A DNA stretch of 64,000 nucleotides from an uncultured Telmatospirillum sp. (GTDB lineage: Bacteria; Pseudomonadota; Alphaproteobacteria; Rhodospirillales; Magnetospirillaceae). The stretch is from the NCBI GenBank assembly GCA_903858635.1, contig CAIOJO010000442.1:1-64000 (forward strand), in the 5' to 3' direction. Positions 34,150 through 45,355 of the stretch are shown here, in pieces. The translations under genes and the position numbers were made by a program. The notes under the pieces were generated by a model, which was given only the letters and a program-made list of their open reading frames with translations, searched no databases and was not told the origin of the DNA. How positions within the stretch are numbered: the stretch's first letter is position 1; every line of letters starts with the position of its first letter.

Positions 34150-35565
34150 TCAATCGCCGGTGGCGATCCGCTCGACCAACTGGCGCACCGTCGGAATGAC
34201 CCCGCCGGCATAGAACGGATCGCTGGCGAAGCGATGCGCATTGTGGCCGGCGAACATCAGCTCCAGCTCGACGTCGCCATCATGGGCGATATTCTGCAGC
34301 GTCTTCTGGATGCAGAACGAACGCGGGTCGGCCTTCTTGCCGGTGCTGCCGGTTTCTCCCTGGGCCCAGTTGGAGAAGATGCAGGCCGACAGGCAGCCCA
34401 TACACTCCACCTGATCGCGCCGGATCGCCTCGGCCCGTTCCGGGCGGAGGAAGACCAGGGTGGAATCCGGGGTCCGCATCGGCTCGGCGAAACCCTGGGC
34501 GATCCAGGCCTCGGCCCGCCCCTTGTCGGTCGGCGTCACATAGACCACGCGACCGCGACCGCCGATCGGCAACTGAGCGGTATGCTCGCCCACCGCCTCG
34601 GCCGTATAGGCGATCTGATGCTCCAGTCGCTCACCTAATTCGTTGATGAAACCATTGCGAACCGCCGAGGAGTAGAACCCGGTCGGGCTGAACCGGTGCA
34701 GCAGCACGTCGCCGTCCTTGAGGTTCAGCAGACGGTTTTTCCACGCCAGCGAGATCGGGCTCTCCGCGGTGAGCAGCGGACGGGTGCCGTATTGAAAGGC
34801 GATCGGCCCCAATTCTGGGTTGTCGAGCCACTCTTCCCATTCGCGCAGGTACCAGACGCCACCGGCCATGAAGATCGGCCGCTCGGGAGCGCCGGCTTGG
34901 CGCATGGCGGCGCGCAGTTCGCGCACCCGCGGCAGCGGCGGCTGTGGTTGCAACGGATCTTCCGAGTTTGACAGGCCGTTATGGCCGCCGGCCAGCCACG
35001 GATCTTCATAGACCACCCCGCCCAGCCAGTCGGCATATTTGTGGTAGGCGCGCTTCCACAGAGCGTTGAAGGCGCGGGCCGACGAGACGATCGGATAGTA
35101 GTGGACGCCATAGGAGGCGACGATCTCGGCCACCCGGTAGGGCATGCCGGCGCCGCAGGTGACGCCGTGCACCAGGCCCTTGGCCCCTTCCAGCACGCCA
35201 TGCAGGATGCGCTCGGCTCCGCCCATTTCCCACAGCAGATTCATATGGATACGACCGCCGCCGCCAGCGATGTCATGGGCGATGCGGGCCTGGGCGATGC
35301 CGCCTCGGATGCCGTAGGCGATCAGTTCCTCGTGCCGCTCGCGGCGGGTCTTGCCGTGGTAGACGGCGGTAATGAAGCGGCCGTTCTCGTCATAGAAATC
35401 GGCATTGACGCCGGAGAAGGTCCCCACCCCGCCCGCCTTGGCCCAGGCGCCAGAGCTTTCCCCGTTCGATACGGAAATACCCTTGCCTCCTTCCACCAGA
35501 GGCAAGACTTCGCGGTCGGAAATGACCAAACTTCGCAGGGGCTTCACGACGACTGCACACTCCAT
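34150..35565 (-). CDS. Nitronate monooxygenase / YrpB-type flavin oxidoreductase
   Basis: 471 residues, longer than the usual 320-360. The first 350 form the FMN-binding TIM-barrel of the 2-nitropropane dioxygenase family (GGKGISVSNG, GVNADFYDE, VTCGAGMPY, PIVSSARAF, FMAGGVWYL, AFQYGTRPLL). The C-terminal 120 residues carry a cysteine pattern CMGCLSACIFSNW and a further FCIQKTL, which might hold a metal or iron-sulfur cluster. It may oxidise nitronates or act as an NAD(P)H-flavin reductase; substrate unknown. It lies downstream of the pnp-ugpQ unit on the same strand, with a 44-base gap. Confidence 0.82.
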   Translation of the reverse strand: MECAVVVKPLRSLVISDREVLPLVEGGKGISVSNGESSGAWAKAGGVGTFSGVNADFYDENGRFITAVYHGKTRRERHEELIAYGIRGGIAQARIAHDIAGGGGRIHMNLLWEMGGAERILHGVLEGAKGLVHGVTCGAGMPYRVAEIVASYGVHYYPIVSSARAFNALWKRAYHKYADWLGGVVYEDPWLAGGHNGLSNSEDPLQPQPPLPRVRELRAAMRQAGAPERPIFMAGGVWYLREWEEWLDNPELGPIAFQYGTRPLLTAESPISLAWKNRLLNLKDGDVLLHRFSPTGFYSSAVRNGFINELGERLEHQIAYTAEAVGEHTAQLPIGGRGRVVYVTPTDKGRAEAWIAQGFAEPMRTPDSTLVFLRPERAEAIRRDQVECMGCLSACIFSNWAQGETGSTGKKADPRSFCIQKTLQNIAHDGDVELELMFAGHNAHRFASDPFYAGGVIPTVRQLVERIATGD

Positions 35566-35609
35566 TGACGGCTGGCGAATTTACCGCGTACTTGCCGCAA
35601 TAAAAACAT

Positions 35610-36371
35610 TTAATGGGGTCCGGCTTCTGGATTTGCGTCCGCCACCAGAAGCAGGCCCGGATCATCCGAGAAAACGGCGTCGACTCCCCACAACCATAAG
35701 CGGGAGGCCAGCGCCGGTTCGTTCACCGTATACGACAGAACGGCCAGACCGGTCTCTTTGGCGGCTCGCACCCGGCGCGGCGTCAGCTCGGGATGAAAAA
35801 CATGCAGGCTGGCGCAACCCAGCCTGCGGGTGGCGCGCCGCCAATCGGCCGGCCAGCCGTCCGACACCAGGCCGCGCGGCCAGTCCGGCACCACCTGGGC
35901 GGCACGGGCCAGGGCCCGGCGGGAAAAGCTGGAGACCAGCGGCGGCGGGCGATCGGCCGGCCACAACCGGCCGGCCAATTCGAGGGCCACCTCCGCCGTG
36001 GCGGCGGCCCTCGTCTCGTCGGCCTTGATCTCGATATTGACCGACAGCCCCAACTGCAGCAGCAGGGCGATCGTCTGTTCCAGGGTCAGCAGGCGTTCCC
36101 CGGCGAAGGCCGGCGCAAACCAGCGCCCCGCATCGAGCCGCCGCAGCTCGCTCAGTTCGGTGTCGACCAACCGGCCGCGGCCGTCGGTGGTGCGCTCCAA
36201 GGTCTCGTCATGGAACACCACCGGCACCCCGTCCCGCGACAGCTGGACGTCGAGTTCGACCCACCCCGCCCCATCCGCGGCGGCGCGCCGGAAGGCCGCC
36301 GCCGTGTTCTCGGGTGCCAGCCGGGCGGCGCCGCGGTGGCCGATCACCCGGGAAAGGGCGAGACGGTTCAC
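35610..36371 (-). CDS. ugpQ: Glycerophosphodiester phosphodiesterase
   Basis: 253 residues, GDPD family TIM-barrel. The catalytic and metal residues are seen in [15 protein letters not shown] (His, Arg, Glu), [27 protein letters not shown] (Glu, Asp, His) and NIEIKADE. No signal peptide, so cytoplasmic like UgpQ. Splits glycerophosphodiesters into an alcohol and glycerol-3-phosphate for phospholipid turnover. The start overlaps the pnp stop by four bases, so it is translated from the pnp transcript. Confidence 0.92.
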   Translation of the reverse strand: MNRLALSRVIGHRGAARLAPENTAAAFRRAAADGAGWVELDVQLSRDGVPVVFHDETLERTTDGRGRLVDTELSELRRLDAGRWFAPAFAGERLLTLEQTIALLLQLGLSVNIEIKADETRAAATAEVALELAGRLWPADRPPPLVSSFSRRALARAAQVVPDWPRGLVSDGWPADWRRATRRLGCASLHVFHPELTPRRVRAAKETGLAVLSYTVNEPALASRLWLWGVDAVFSDDPGLLLVADANPEAGPH

Positions 36372-38515
36372 GCCTCGGTCTGCTCCGCCTTTTCTTCCTT
36401 CTTGGTCAGGTCCTCGCCGGTCGCCTGGTCGACCTGCTTCATCGACAATTTGACCTTGCCGCGGTCGTCGAAGCCGATGACCTTGACCTTGACCGAGTCG
36501 CCCATCTTGACCACGTCGGTCACCTTCTCGACGCGCCGGGGCGCCAGTTCGGAAACGTGCACGAGGCCATCGCGGGAGCCGAGGAAGTTGACGAAGGCGC
36601 CGAAATCGACGGTCTTCACCACCTTGCCGTTGTAGACGACGCCCATCTCCGGCTCGGCAACGATCCCCTTGATCCAGTCGATGGCGCGCTGCGCGGCTTC
36701 GCCATCCACCGACGCGACCTTGATGGTCCCGTCGTCTTCGATGTCGATCTTAGCCCCGGTCTGCTCGCAGATCTCGCGGATCACCTTGCCGCCGGTGCCG
36801 ATCACTTCGCGGATCTTGTCCTTGGGAATGGTGAAGGTGGTGATGCGCGGCGCATTGTCGCTCACCGCATCGCGCGCATGCTCGAGCGCCTTGCTCATCT
36901 CCTTCAGGATATGCAGGCGACCATCCTTCGCCTGGCGCAGCGCGATGCCCATGATCTCCTTGGTGATCGAGGTGATCTTGATGTCCATCTGCAACGCCGT
37001 GACGCCGGTTTCGGTGCCCGCCACCTTGAAGTCCATGTCGCCCAGATGGTCCTCGTCGCCGAGAATGTCGGACAGCACGGCGAAGGCGTCGCCTTCCTTG
37101 ATCAGGCCCATGGCGATACCAGCCACCGGACGCGGCAGCGGCACGCCCGAATCCATCAGGGCGAGGGACGAGCCGCAAACCGTCGCCATCGACGACGAGC
37201 CATTGGACTCGGTGATCTCGGACACCAGTCGGATCGTATAGGGGAAGTCTGCCTTGGCCGGCAGAGTCGGATGGACCGCCCGCCAAGCCAGCTTGCCATG
37301 GCCGATCTCGCGACGGCCGGGGGACCCCATGCGCCCTGCTTCACCCACCGAATAGGGAGGGAAGTTGTAATGCAGCATGAAATGCTCGCGGTATTCGCCG
37401 GCCAGCGCGTCGATGATCTGCTCGTCCTGGCCGGTGCCCAAGGTGGCCACCACCAGCGCCTGGGTTTCGCCACGGGTGAACAGCGCCGAGCCATGAGCCC
37501 GCGGCAGCACGCCCACCTCGACCTCGATCGGGCGGACCGTCTTGGTATCGCGTCCGTCGATGCGCTGCCCGGTCTTCAGGATGTTGCCACGCACCACTTC
37601 GGATTCGAGGCTCTTCAGCACTTGCGACGCGGCGGCCAGCTCGGCCGCATTGTCGCCGCCCAGGCTCGCCACGGCCTTCTTCTTGACCTCGCCGACCTTG
37701 GTGTAGCGCTCCTGCTTGACGACGTTCTTGTACGCCTCGGCCAGGGCGTCGACGATGCCCGCCTCGACGAACTTCTGGCGCACCACGGCCACTTCCGGCG
37801 CCGCCGGAGTCAGGTCCCAGGGATCCTTGGCGCAAAGCTCGGCCAGTTCGATGATCGCCTTGATCACCGGCTGGAAATGGTCGTGGCCGAAGGTCACGGC
37901 GCCCAGCATTACGTCTTCCGACAGCTCCTTGGCCTCGGACTCGACCATCAGCACGCCTTCTTCGGTGCCGGCGACCACCAGGTCGAGGGACGACCCCTCA
38001 AGCTCGCTGGAGGTCGGGTTGAGGACGTATTGGCCGTCGACATAGCCAACCCGCGCGGCGGCGATCGGGCCCATGAAGGGGATGCCCGACAGGGTCAGGG
38101 CCGCCGAACTGCCCACCAGGGCGACGATATCGGGATCGTTTTCGAGATCGTGCGACAGCACGGTACAGACGACTTGCGTCTCGTTGCGGAAGCCTTCGGC
38201 GAACAGCGGCCGGATCGGCCGATCGATCAGGCGCGAGACCAGGGTCTCCTTTTCGCTCGGTCGGCCTTCCCGCTTGAAGAAGCCACCGGGGATCTTGCCC
38301 GCGGCAAAAGCCTTTTCCTGGTAGTTGACGGTCAGCGGGAAAAAATCGACCCCGGGCTTCGGCGTCTTGGCGCCGACAACGGTGCAAAGGACCTTGGTGT
38401 CACCATAGCTGGCCATCACGGCGCCATCGGCTTGACGCGCGATCTTGCCGGTCTCGAGAACCAGCTTGCGACCGCCCCAGATGACTTCTTTGCGGTAGGT
38501 CTTGAACATTGACAT
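36368..38515 (-). CDS. pnp: Polyribonucleotide nucleotidyltransferase (PNPase)
   Basis: 715 residues, the full family length. Degrades RNA 3' to 5' using phosphate. Two RNase PH-like cores (about 10-215 and 315-545; [12 protein letters not shown] in the first, [13 protein letters not shown] and [16 protein letters not shown] in the second), a KH domain at about 555-610 ([20 protein letters not shown]) and an S1 domain at about 620-690. The acidic tail ([11 protein letters not shown]) could bind RNase E. Downstream of rpsO, as in most proteobacteria, with a hairpin between the two that may be the processing site. Confidence 0.98.
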   Translation of the reverse strand: MSMFKTYRKEVIWGGRKLVLETGKIARQADGAVMASYGDTKVLCTVVGAKTPKPGVDFFPLTVNYQEKAFAAGKIPGGFFKREGRPSEKETLVSRLIDRPIRPLFAEGFRNETQVVCTVLSHDLENDPDIVALVGSSAALTLSGIPFMGPIAAARVGYVDGQYVLNPTSSELEGSSLDLVVAGTEEGVLMVESEAKELSEDVMLGAVTFGHDHFQPVIKAIIELAELCAKDPWDLTPAAPEVAVVRQKFVEAGIVDALAEAYKNVVKQERYTKVGEVKKKAVASLGGDNAAELAAASQVLKSLESEVVRGNILKTGQRIDGRDTKTVRPIEVEVGVLPRAHGSALFTRGETQALVVATLGTGQDEQIIDALAGEYREHFMLHYNFPPYSVGEAGRMGSPGRREIGHGKLAWRAVHPTLPAKADFPYTIRLVSEITESNGSSSMATVCGSSLALMDSGVPLPRPVAGIAMGLIKEGDAFAVLSDILGDEDHLGDMDFKVAGTETGVTALQMDIKITSITKEIMGIALRQAKDGRLHILKEMSKALEHARDAVSDNAPRITTFTIPKDKIREVIGTGGKVIREICEQTGAKIDIEDDGTIKVASVDGEAAQRAIDWIKGIVAEPEMGVVYNGKVVKTVDFGAFVNFLGSRDGLVHVSELAPRRVEKVTDVVKMGDSVKVKVIGFDDRGKVKLSMKQVDQATGEDLTKKEEKAEQTEA

Positions 38516-38626
38516 TGGATGCTTTCCTTATCCCAACGGGCCGTGGCCGGATTGCCGCGCCCCAGGCGTCGCCCTCAAAACGGCGGTTCGTCTTCAACTC
38601 TGCCGATGGGGACGGGAGAATGATTG

Positions 38627-38657
38627 GCCGGCCGAGCCCGAAGGGGCATCGGCCGGC
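38627..38657 (-). other. Hairpin in the rpsO-pnp intercistronic region
   Basis: GCCGGCCGA and TCGGCCGGC (nine pairs) enclose a smaller CCC/GGG stem. No T-run follows, so it is less likely a terminator than a structured leader of pnp. In Escherichia coli the pnp leader is cut by RNase III and autoregulated by PNPase; a similar use here is inference from position. Confidence 0.45.
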
Positions 38658-38747
38658 ATGAACAATTGGTCAACCGCGTCCCTTCTCGGGTCCCGGCCCG
38701 GCAGGTCCTCGGCCGGCGAGGGTACCGCAGCGCCGCCCGAATGCGCC

Positions 38748-39017
38748 CTACTTGCGCAGGCCGAGGCGGGCGATGAGCTGCTCGTAGCGAGCCACGTTCT
38801 TGCCCTTCAGATAGTCCAGCAGGCGCCGACGCTGGCCGACCATGATCAGCAGGCCGCGGCGCGAGTGGAAATCCTTCTTGTGGTCCTTGAAATGTTCGGT
38901 GAGGTTGCGGATGCGCTCGGACAGAATGGCCACCTGGACTTCGGGCGAACCGGTGTCGGTTTCGGCGGTGGCATATTCCTTAATGAGCGCTTGCTTGCGC
39001 TCGGCAGTGATCGACAT
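38748..39017 (-). CDS. rpsO: 30S ribosomal protein S15
   Basis: 89 residues, exactly the family size. Binds 16S rRNA early in 30S assembly. The family signature is intact: [47 protein letters not shown]. It follows truB by 15 bases and precedes pnp, the normal order truB-rpsO-pnp. Confidence 0.98.
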   Translation of the reverse strand: MSITAERKQALIKEYATAETDTGSPEVQVAILSERIRNLTEHFKDHKKDFHSRRGLLIMVGQRRRLLDYLKGKNVARYEQLIARLGLRK

Positions 39018-39032
39018 CGTGTACTCCGTCGT

Positions 39033-39956
39033 CTAGAGGTTCAAAACGCGTACCGGACGGATCTCGCCGCCATCGATACGAGCCAACGCCACCAGACGCC
39101 CTTCGGCCATGGCTCGCACGGTTGCACCGGCGGATATGGACGGTAGAGGACTGCGCGCAGCCAGCCGAAGGATCGACACGGACTGCCCGCTCTGCAGGCG
39201 GCGGGCTTCTTCTTCCGTCAGGGCCAGGGCCGGGATGTCGTCCAGCGCGGTCTCGACAGGAAGCACCAAGTTTGCAGACGCGGCACTATGCCCAAAGTCT
39301 TCAAGCATATCCAGGGAAATTGTTCGCCCCTCGTCGAATGGGCCGCAGGCGGTTCGCCGCAGGCTGGACACGTAGCCGACGGTGCCGAGCGCCGCCGCCA
39401 GGTCGCGGGCCAAGGCGCGGATATAGGCGCCCTTGCCGCAGTGAACTTCGAACAAGGCGGCCTCGGGGGTCGCCTCCACCAGACGAAAGCCGTCGATGCG
39501 GACCACGCGCGCCTTCAGCTCCATCGGGACCTCGGCGCGGGCCAGGTCATAGGCCCGCTTGCCGTCGATCTTGACGGCCGAAAAGGCCGGTGGAATCTGC
39601 TCGATCTCGCCGATGAAGGCCGGCAGGGCCGCCTCGATCTCGGATCGGCTGGGCCGCCGCTCGCTGGTTTCCACCACGCCCCCTTCGCCGTCGTCGGTGG
39701 ATCGCCGCTCGCCCCAGGTAACATGCCAAAGATAGGATTTGGCCCCATCCATCACATAGGAGACGGTCTTGGTGGCCTCGCCGAGGGCGATCGGCAGGAC
39801 GCCGGTGGCCAGCGGATCAAGGGTGCCGCCATGCCCGACCTTGGCGGCCCCGGTCAGGCGGCGGACCTGGGTGACCACCGCCGTCGAGGTCATGCCGAGG
39901 GGTTTGTCGATGGCCAGCCAGCCGTGGATCGGCTTGCCCTTGTGCCTACGCCCCAT
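39033..39956 (-). CDS. truB: tRNA pseudouridine(55) synthase TruB
   Basis: 307 residues. Converts U55 of the tRNA T-loop to pseudouridine. The catalytic Asp47 is in GHGGTLDPLATG; further family blocks are WLAIDKPLGMTS, PPAFSAVKIDGKRAYDLAR and CGKGAYIRALARDLA. The C-terminal part includes a PUA-like end (AEGRLVALARIDGGEIRPVRVLN). Its start overlaps the rbfA end by eleven bases. Confidence 0.97.
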   Translation of the reverse strand: MGRRHKGKPIHGWLAIDKPLGMTSTAVVTQVRRLTGAAKVGHGGTLDPLATGVLPIALGEATKTVSYVMDGAKSYLWHVTWGERRSTDDGEGGVVETSERRPSRSEIEAALPAFIGEIEQIPPAFSAVKIDGKRAYDLARAEVPMELKARVVRIDGFRLVEATPEAALFEVHCGKGAYIRALARDLAAALGTVGYVSSLRRTACGPFDEGRTISLDMLEDFGHSAASANLVLPVETALDDIPALALTEEEARRLQSGQSVSILRLAARSPLPSISAGATVRAMAEGRLVALARIDGGEIRPVRVLNL

Positions 39957-40389
39957 CGTCCTGGCCTTCCTGACCTTCGGCCGGCCAGGCCGCTTCCTCC
40001 TCGATCATCCCGTCGACGTCGCGCAATACCTCGGGACTGTGGAGCAGGGCTTCGATGCGGCTGGCCTGGTCGAATGAGATATCGGCCGCAAAGCTGAGAT
40101 CGGGCACCAGGCGCAGCTGGATCAAGCGCGCCACCTCGTGGCGCAGATAGGGACGAGCCCGCTTCAACCCGGCCAGCAGGGGGGCCGGATCGCCGCCGCC
40201 CAGCGGCACCACGAAGACGGTGGCATTGCGCAGATCGGGGCTGACCGACACTTCGGTCACCGTCACCGGCCGCCCCGCCACGTCGGGATCACGGATGTCG
40301 CCCCGCTCCAGGATCTGGGCAACGGCATGGCGCAACTCCTCGCCCACGCGCAGCTGGCGCTGGCTGGGCGGGCGATAGCCTCGGCTCAT
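39946..40389 (-). CDS. rbfA: 30S ribosome-binding factor RbfA
   Basis: 147 residues from the ATG at 40389, preceded by GGAGG on the minus strand; the frame continues upstream but without a ribosome site. KH-like fold with the family pattern RVGEELRHAVAQILERGDI, VTVTEVSVSPDLRNATVFV and PYLRHEVARLIQLRLVPDLSF. Helps mature the 16S rRNA 5' end in cold-sensitive 30S assembly. The acidic tail (EEEAAWPAEGQEGQDDGA) is a usual alphaproteobacterial extension. It lies 34 bases after infB. Confidence 0.95.
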   Translation of the reverse strand: MSRGYRPPSQRQLRVGEELRHAVAQILERGDIRDPDVAGRPVTVTEVSVSPDLRNATVFVVPLGGGDPAPLLAGLKRARPYLRHEVARLIQLRLVPDLSFAADISFDQASRIEALLHSPEVLRDVDGMIEEEAAWPAEGQEGQDDGA

Positions 40390-40423
40390 GGCAAGACCTC
40401 CGGCGAGAACGGCGGCCGCCACC

Positions 40424-43027
40424 TCAAAGGGTGGCGGCAATCTCCTCGACTTCGTAGCATTCGATCACGTCACGGACCTGAATGTCGTTGTAGTTCTCGA
40501 ACGACATGCCGCATTCGTAGCCTTCGCGCACCTCCCGGACGTCATCCTTGAAGCGCTTGAGCTGACCCAGCGAGCCTTCGTGGATGACCACGTTGTCGCG
40601 CAGCAGCCGCACCTTGGCACCGCGCTTGACCAGGCCCTCGGTGACGAAGCAGCCGGCCACCTTGCCGACCTTGGTGATGTTGAACACCTCGCGGATCTCG
40701 GCATTGCCGAGGAAGCGCTCCTTCAGGGTCGGGGCCAGCATGCCGGTCAGCGCCTTGCGGAGGTCGTCGGCCACGTCGTAGATGATCGAGTAGTAGCGGA
40801 TATCGACGGTGTCGCGCCGCGCCATGTCGCGGGCCTGTGGATTGGCCCGCACGTTGAAGCCGATGACCAGCGCGTCGGAGGCCTTGGCCAGGGTGATGTC
40901 GGACTCGTTGATGGCGCCGACCGCCGAATGCAGGATGCGCACCTTGACTTCCTCGGTGCCCATCTTTTCCAGCGTGCCGACGATTGCCTCGACCGAGCCC
41001 TGCACGTCGCCCTTGACCACCACCGGCAGTTCCTTGGCTTCGCCCGCGGCGATCCGCGAGAACATCTGCTCGAGCGTGCCGCGCGCACCCGCCGCCACCT
41101 TGGCGTCGCGGTCCTTGCGCTGGCGATAGGCGGCGACCTCGCGGGCCCGCGTTTCCGTCTCGACGGTGATGAAATCGTCGCCCGCCGCCGGCGTCCCGGC
41201 CAGGCCCAGAACCTCGACCGGGGTCGACGGGCCGGCCATGTCGAGCTTGTTGCCGCGGTCGTCGGCCAAGGCACGCACCCGGCCCCATTCCGATCCGGCG
41301 ACGAACACGTCGCCGACATGCAAGGTCCCCTTCTGCACCAGCACGGTGGCGACCGAACCACGGCCCCGCTCGATCTTGGCCTCGATCACCACGCCTTGCG
41401 CGGCGCGTTCCGGATTGGCCTTGAGGTCGAGGATTTCCGCCTGCAGCAGGATCGCTTCCTCGAGCTTGTCGAGGTTGAGCTTCTTCTTGGCCGAAACTTC
41501 CACCGCCAGCACGTCGCCGCCCAGATCCTCGGTCACCAGTTCGTGGTTGAGCATCTCCTGGCGGACCCGGGCCGGGTTGGCGTCCGGCTTGTCGATCTTG
41601 TTGATGGCGACGATGATCGGCACCTTCGCCGCCTTGGCATGGCGGATCGCTTCGATGGTCTGCGGCATGATGCCGTCGTCCGCCGCCACCACCAGCACCA
41701 CGATATCGGTCGCCTTGGCGCCGCGCGCCCGCATGGCGGTGAACGCCTCGTGTCCCGGGGTGTCGATGAAGGTGATGCGCTGGCCGCCCTGCAGGGTCAC
41801 CTGGTAGGCGCCGATATGCTGGGTGATGCCGCCGGCCTCGCCGGACACCACGTCGGTGGCCCGCAAGGCGTCCAACAGCGAGGTCTTGCCGTGATCGACA
41901 TGGCCCATCACGGTGACCACCGGCGGCCGCGACTGCAGGTTGGCCTCGGTGTCGAGGAGGCCGGTCAAGCCGATTTCAACGTCCGATTCGGCAACCCGCT
42001 TCGGGGTGTGCCCGAACTCGGCGACCACCAGCTCGGCGGTGTCGGCGTCGATCACCTGATTGATCGTCGCCATGATGCCGCTGCGCATCAGCGATTTGAT
42101 CACGTCGGCGCCTCGTTCGGCCATGCGGTTGGCCAGTTCCTGGACGGAAATCGTCTCGGGAATGATGACCTCGCGGATGACCTTCTCGGAGCTCTTCTGC
42201 AATTGCTTGAGGCGTTCGCGCTCGCGGGCCCGCTTGACCGCGGCCAGCGACCGACCGCGCTGCCCACGATCATCGTCGTCGAGCGCCGCAGTGATGGTCA
42301 GCTTGCCTTCCCGGCGGCGCGGCTCGGCGCGCTTGACCACCGGCACCGGCTTATGCGGCGTGGCACGGCCGGGACGCTTGCTGCGGTCCTCTTCCTCTTC
42401 CTCTTCCACGGCCGGCTTGGCCACCGGAACCGCGGCAACCGCCGCAACCGTCGTGGCGACGACGGCCGGGGCCGCCTCGGCCACCGGAGCGGTCGCCGTG
42501 GCAGGGGTTGCGGCTGCCTCGGGGGCCCCCGGCACTGCCGCGGCGGGTTGTTCGCCGGCGGCGGCTGCTGGCTGGCTGGCGGCCTCTTCCGCCCGCTGAC
42601 GGGCCGCCTCTTCGGCGGCAACGCGCTGCAATTCCAGCTCGACGGCGCGGTGGCGCTCCTCTTCGGCGGCGCGGCGGCGGGACTCCTCGTCGGCCTTCAG
42701 CGCATCCTGCAGGGCGCGGGCCCGGGCGGCCTTTTCGCCGCTGGTCAGGTCGTGCAGCGGGTGGCTGAGATCCTCGATGCTGGGTGCCGGCGGCGGCGTC
42801 TGCGCCTCGAATTCGGGCGGCCGCGGCATCTCCTTGACTTCGTGCAGGACACCGCCGGCGCCGGTGGCGAAGGTGCGCTTCTTGCGCACTTCGACGGTCA
42901 CCACTTTCGAGCGACCATGGGAGAAACTCTGGCGCACCTGGCCCGTTTCCACGGTCTTCTTGAGCTCGAGCTTGCCCGGCGACAGCTTCAGCGGCGCTTT
43001 GCGGTCATGGTCGTTCGACTCGGTCAT
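40424..43027 (-). CDS. infB: Translation initiation factor IF-2
   Basis: 867 residues. Brings fMet-tRNA to the 30S subunit using GTP. An N-terminal IF2 assembly domain and a long low-complexity Ala/Pro/Glu linker (about 90-270) are followed by a second IF2_N domain and the GTPase: G1 GHVDHGKT near residue 375, DTPGHEAF (G3) and NKIDKP (G4). Domains II-IV with the tRNA-binding C-terminus follow. The linker is variable in the family. Member of the rimP-nusA-ylxR-infB-rbfA-truB operon. Confidence 0.98.
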   Translation of the reverse strand: MTESNDHDRKAPLKLSPGKLELKKTVETGQVRQSFSHGRSKVVTVEVRKKRTFATGAGGVLHEVKEMPRPPEFEAQTPPPAPSIEDLSHPLHDLTSGEKAARARALQDALKADEESRRRAAEEERHRAVELELQRVAAEEAARQRAEEAASQPAAAAGEQPAAAVPGAPEAAATPATATAPVAEAAPAVVATTVAAVAAVPVAKPAVEEEEEEDRSKRPGRATPHKPVPVVKRAEPRRREGKLTITAALDDDDRGQRGRSLAAVKRARERERLKQLQKSSEKVIREVIIPETISVQELANRMAERGADVIKSLMRSGIMATINQVIDADTAELVVAEFGHTPKRVAESDVEIGLTGLLDTEANLQSRPPVVTVMGHVDHGKTSLLDALRATDVVSGEAGGITQHIGAYQVTLQGGQRITFIDTPGHEAFTAMRARGAKATDIVVLVVAADDGIMPQTIEAIRHAKAAKVPIIVAINKIDKPDANPARVRQEMLNHELVTEDLGGDVLAVEVSAKKKLNLDKLEEAILLQAEILDLKANPERAAQGVVIEAKIERGRGSVATVLVQKGTLHVGDVFVAGSEWGRVRALADDRGNKLDMAGPSTPVEVLGLAGTPAAGDDFITVETETRAREVAAYRQRKDRDAKVAAGARGTLEQMFSRIAAGEAKELPVVVKGDVQGSVEAIVGTLEKMGTEEVKVRILHSAVGAINESDITLAKASDALVIGFNVRANPQARDMARRDTVDIRYYSIIYDVADDLRKALTGMLAPTLKERFLGNAEIREVFNITKVGKVAGCFVTEGLVKRGAKVRLLRDNVVIHEGSLGQLKRFKDDVREVREGYECGMSFENYNDIQVRDVIECYEVEEIAATL

Positions 43028-43115
43028 CGGTTCGATTTACTCTCGCTTTCGCAGGACAGAAATTCCCGCGTATACACACAGTTCCTTGGCGTCCGTCCCG
43101 GTCGCTCCGGGACCG

Positions 43116-43796
43116 TCAGCCGGTAGGCTGGCTCGGCCGTTCCGGCGCTGCCGGAGGTTCGAGCGCGGGTCGAAATCCACCCAATCGGGCGCTCTCGACC
43201 AAAAGGCGATTGGCCAGCCGACCCGCCGTCATCACGGCATGGACGGCATGATCGCGGCCGAAGGCGGCCCCCAGTTCATCCCCCGACAGCTGCGCCACCA
43301 AAGGCAGGTTCGGGGCCAAGGCGCGGATCTTGTCGCGGCCATCGCTGGCCCCATCGGCGGCCGCCAGCAGAACGGCGCCCTGCCCGGACTTCAAGGCGCT
43401 CCGCACCTTCTCGAACCCCACTACGACCTGCCCGGCACGTCGGGCCAACCCAATCAAGTCGAGGCAACGCCTCAGCAACAGACCTTCGATCCGGTCCGCA
43501 AACTCGGGCGGCACCGCCACCTTGCGGCGGGCAGCCTTGGCGAACAGAGACTTCGCCGTGGCCGTATTTACCATATCCCGCCGGGCGCTCAACCATAAAC
43601 CCCGCCCTGGCAGCCGCCCTTCGATATCGGGGACGAGTACCCCATCGGGGGCAACCACGAAGCGGATCATGCCTTCCGCCGGCATCACCGCGCCGGTCAC
43701 GATGCAGCGCCGGTTGGGACCGGTTTCCTCCTCGTCCCGCCCGGCACCGTCCTCGCGGTCGGCCGGCGGCTGGTCGGTGGGCCGACCGCTCACCAT
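43116..43796 (-). CDS. ylxR: YlxR-type RNA-binding protein with C-terminal L7Ae-like domain
   Basis: 226 residues, two domains. The N-terminal DUF448/YlxR part (about 27-100) has RRCIVTGAVMPAEGMIRFVV and GRLPGRGLWLSARRDMV. The C-terminal part (about 105-200) is L7Ae/Gadd45-like (LDLIGLARRAGQVVVGFEKV, GAVLLAAADGA). This fused form is usual in alphaproteobacteria. YlxR (RnpM) binds RNase P RNA in other bacteria; the role here is taken over from that. Nine bases after nusA in the operon. Confidence 0.9.
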   Translation of the reverse strand: MVSGRPTDQPPADREDGAGRDEEETGPNRRCIVTGAVMPAEGMIRFVVAPDGVLVPDIEGRLPGRGLWLSARRDMVNTATAKSLFAKAARRKVAVPPEFADRIEGLLLRRCLDLIGLARRAGQVVVGFEKVRSALKSGQGAVLLAAADGASDGRDKIRALAPNLPLVAQLSGDELGAAFGRDHAVHAVMTAGRLANRLLVESARLGGFRPALEPPAAPERPSQPTG

Positions 43797-43804
43797 GCGT
43801 CGCC

Positions 43805-45325
43805 TCAGGCCGTCTCGCCCTCGCCCGCGAACCAGTGAGCGCGGGCAGCCATGATGACGGTGTTGGCCTCGTCGGCGGACAGGCTGTCCTTGCCGAGCAG
43901 GTCGATCAGCTCGTCACCGGCCAGATCGGCCAAGTCGTCCAAAGTCTTGACGCCCTTTTCGCCCAGCGTCACCAGCATGCCGGACGACAGGCCCTCGATC
44001 TCGGCCAATTCGTCCGTCACACCCAGTTCGCGGCGGCGCTCGGTATTGCGCTCGTCCTGTTCTTCGAGGAAGGTCCGGGCCCGCTGCTGCAGCTCGCCGG
44101 CGATAGCCTCGTCGAAGCCTTCGATGTCGGTCAGGTCCTCAAGGGGGACGAAGGCGACTTCTTCCACCGAGGAGAAGCCCTCGGTGACAAGGAGATGGGC
44201 AATCACGTCGTCCACGTCCAGGGCGTCGATGAACATCTTGGAGCGACTCTTGAATTCCTCGGTGCGCCGCTCCGATTCCTCGGCCTCGGTCAGGATGTCG
44301 ATCACCCAGCCGGTCAGTTGCGAAGCCAGACGCACATTCTGGCCGCGGCGGCCGATGGCCAGGCTGAGCTGGTCGTCGGGAACCACCACCTCGATGCGGT
44401 GCGCCTCTTCGTCAAGGACCACCTTGGCTACCTCGGCCGGGGCCAGCGCGTTGACGATGAAGGTGGCGGGATCGCCCGACCACTGGATGATATCGATCTT
44501 CTCGCCCTGCAACTCGGCCACCACCGCCTGCACGCGGCTGCCCCGCATGCCGACGCAGGCGCCCACCGGGTCGATGCCGGAATCGCGGCTGATCACGGCG
44601 ATCTTGGCGCGCGAGCCGGGATCACGGGCCACCGCCTTGATCTCGATGATGCCGTCGTAGATCTCGGGCACTTCCTGGGCGAACAGCTTGGCCATGAACT
44701 GCGGATGGGTGCGCGACAGGAAGATCTGCGGGCCGCGCGGCTCCTGGCGGACGTCGTAGATGTAGGCCCGCACGCGGTCACCGGTGCGGAAGGTTTCGCG
44801 CGGGATCAGCTCGTCGCGCCGCAGAAGCGCCTCGGCCCGCCCCAGATCGACCACCACATTGCCGAATTCGACCCTTTTGACCAGGCCATTGACGATCTCG
44901 CCGGTGCGGTTCTTGAACTCGCTGAACTGGCGCTGACGCTCGGCGTCGCGCACCTTCTGGACGATCACCTGCTTGGCGGTCTGGGCGGCGATGCGGCCGA
45001 AGTCGATGGGCGGCAACGGATCGATCAGGAATTCGCCGAGTTCGGCATCCGGCTTCTTGCGCCGGGCCTGGGACAGGGTCAATTGGGTGGCTTCGTTCTC
45101 CACCAGCTCGGCCACTTCCATATAGCGCGACAGCAGGATCTCGCCGGTCTTGCGGTCGATATGGGCCCGGATGTCGTGCTCATGGCCGTATTTCGAGCGA
45201 CCGGCTTTCTGGATCGCCTGTTCCATTGCTTCAAGGACTTCGTCGCGGTCGATGCCCTTGTCGCGGGCGACCGCGTCGGCAACCTGAAGAAGTTCGGGGC
45301 GGGGGAGTGCTGCAGTTCGTTCCAT
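43805..45325 (-). CDS. nusA: Transcription termination/antitermination factor NusA
   Basis: 506 residues. N-terminal RNA-polymerase-binding domain (about 8-130), S1 domain (about 137-203, [22 protein letters not shown]), two KH domains (about 235-350, [20 protein letters not shown] and [24 protein letters not shown]), then two acidic C-terminal helix-hairpin-helix repeats (from about 365). These repeats occur in proteobacterial NusA and bind the polymerase alpha subunit or lambda N-like partners. Located 30 bases after rimP. Confidence 0.98.
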   Translation of the reverse strand: MERTAALPRPELLQVADAVARDKGIDRDEVLEAMEQAIQKAGRSKYGHEHDIRAHIDRKTGEILLSRYMEVAELVENEATQLTLSQARRKKPDAELGEFLIDPLPPIDFGRIAAQTAKQVIVQKVRDAERQRQFSEFKNRTGEIVNGLVKRVEFGNVVVDLGRAEALLRRDELIPRETFRTGDRVRAYIYDVRQEPRGPQIFLSRTHPQFMAKLFAQEVPEIYDGIIEIKAVARDPGSRAKIAVISRDSGIDPVGACVGMRGSRVQAVVAELQGEKIDIIQWSGDPATFIVNALAPAEVAKVVLDEEAHRIEVVVPDDQLSLAIGRRGQNVRLASQLTGWVIDILTEAEESERRTEEFKSRSKMFIDALDVDDVIAHLLVTEGFSSVEEVAFVPLEDLTDIEGFDEAIAGELQQRARTFLEEQDERNTERRRELGVTDELAEIEGLSSGMLVTLGEKGVKTLDDLADLAGDELIDLLGKDSLSADEANTVIMAARAHWFAGEGETA

Positions 45326-45355
45326 GGGTCCGATCCAGGCCTCGTCGATTGGGGC

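Noticed and set aside
36314-43126. Long plus-strand open frames opposite pnp (732 codons) and infB (912 codons)
   Set aside because: Shadows of the well-conserved minus-strand genes; no ribosome sites or recognisable products.
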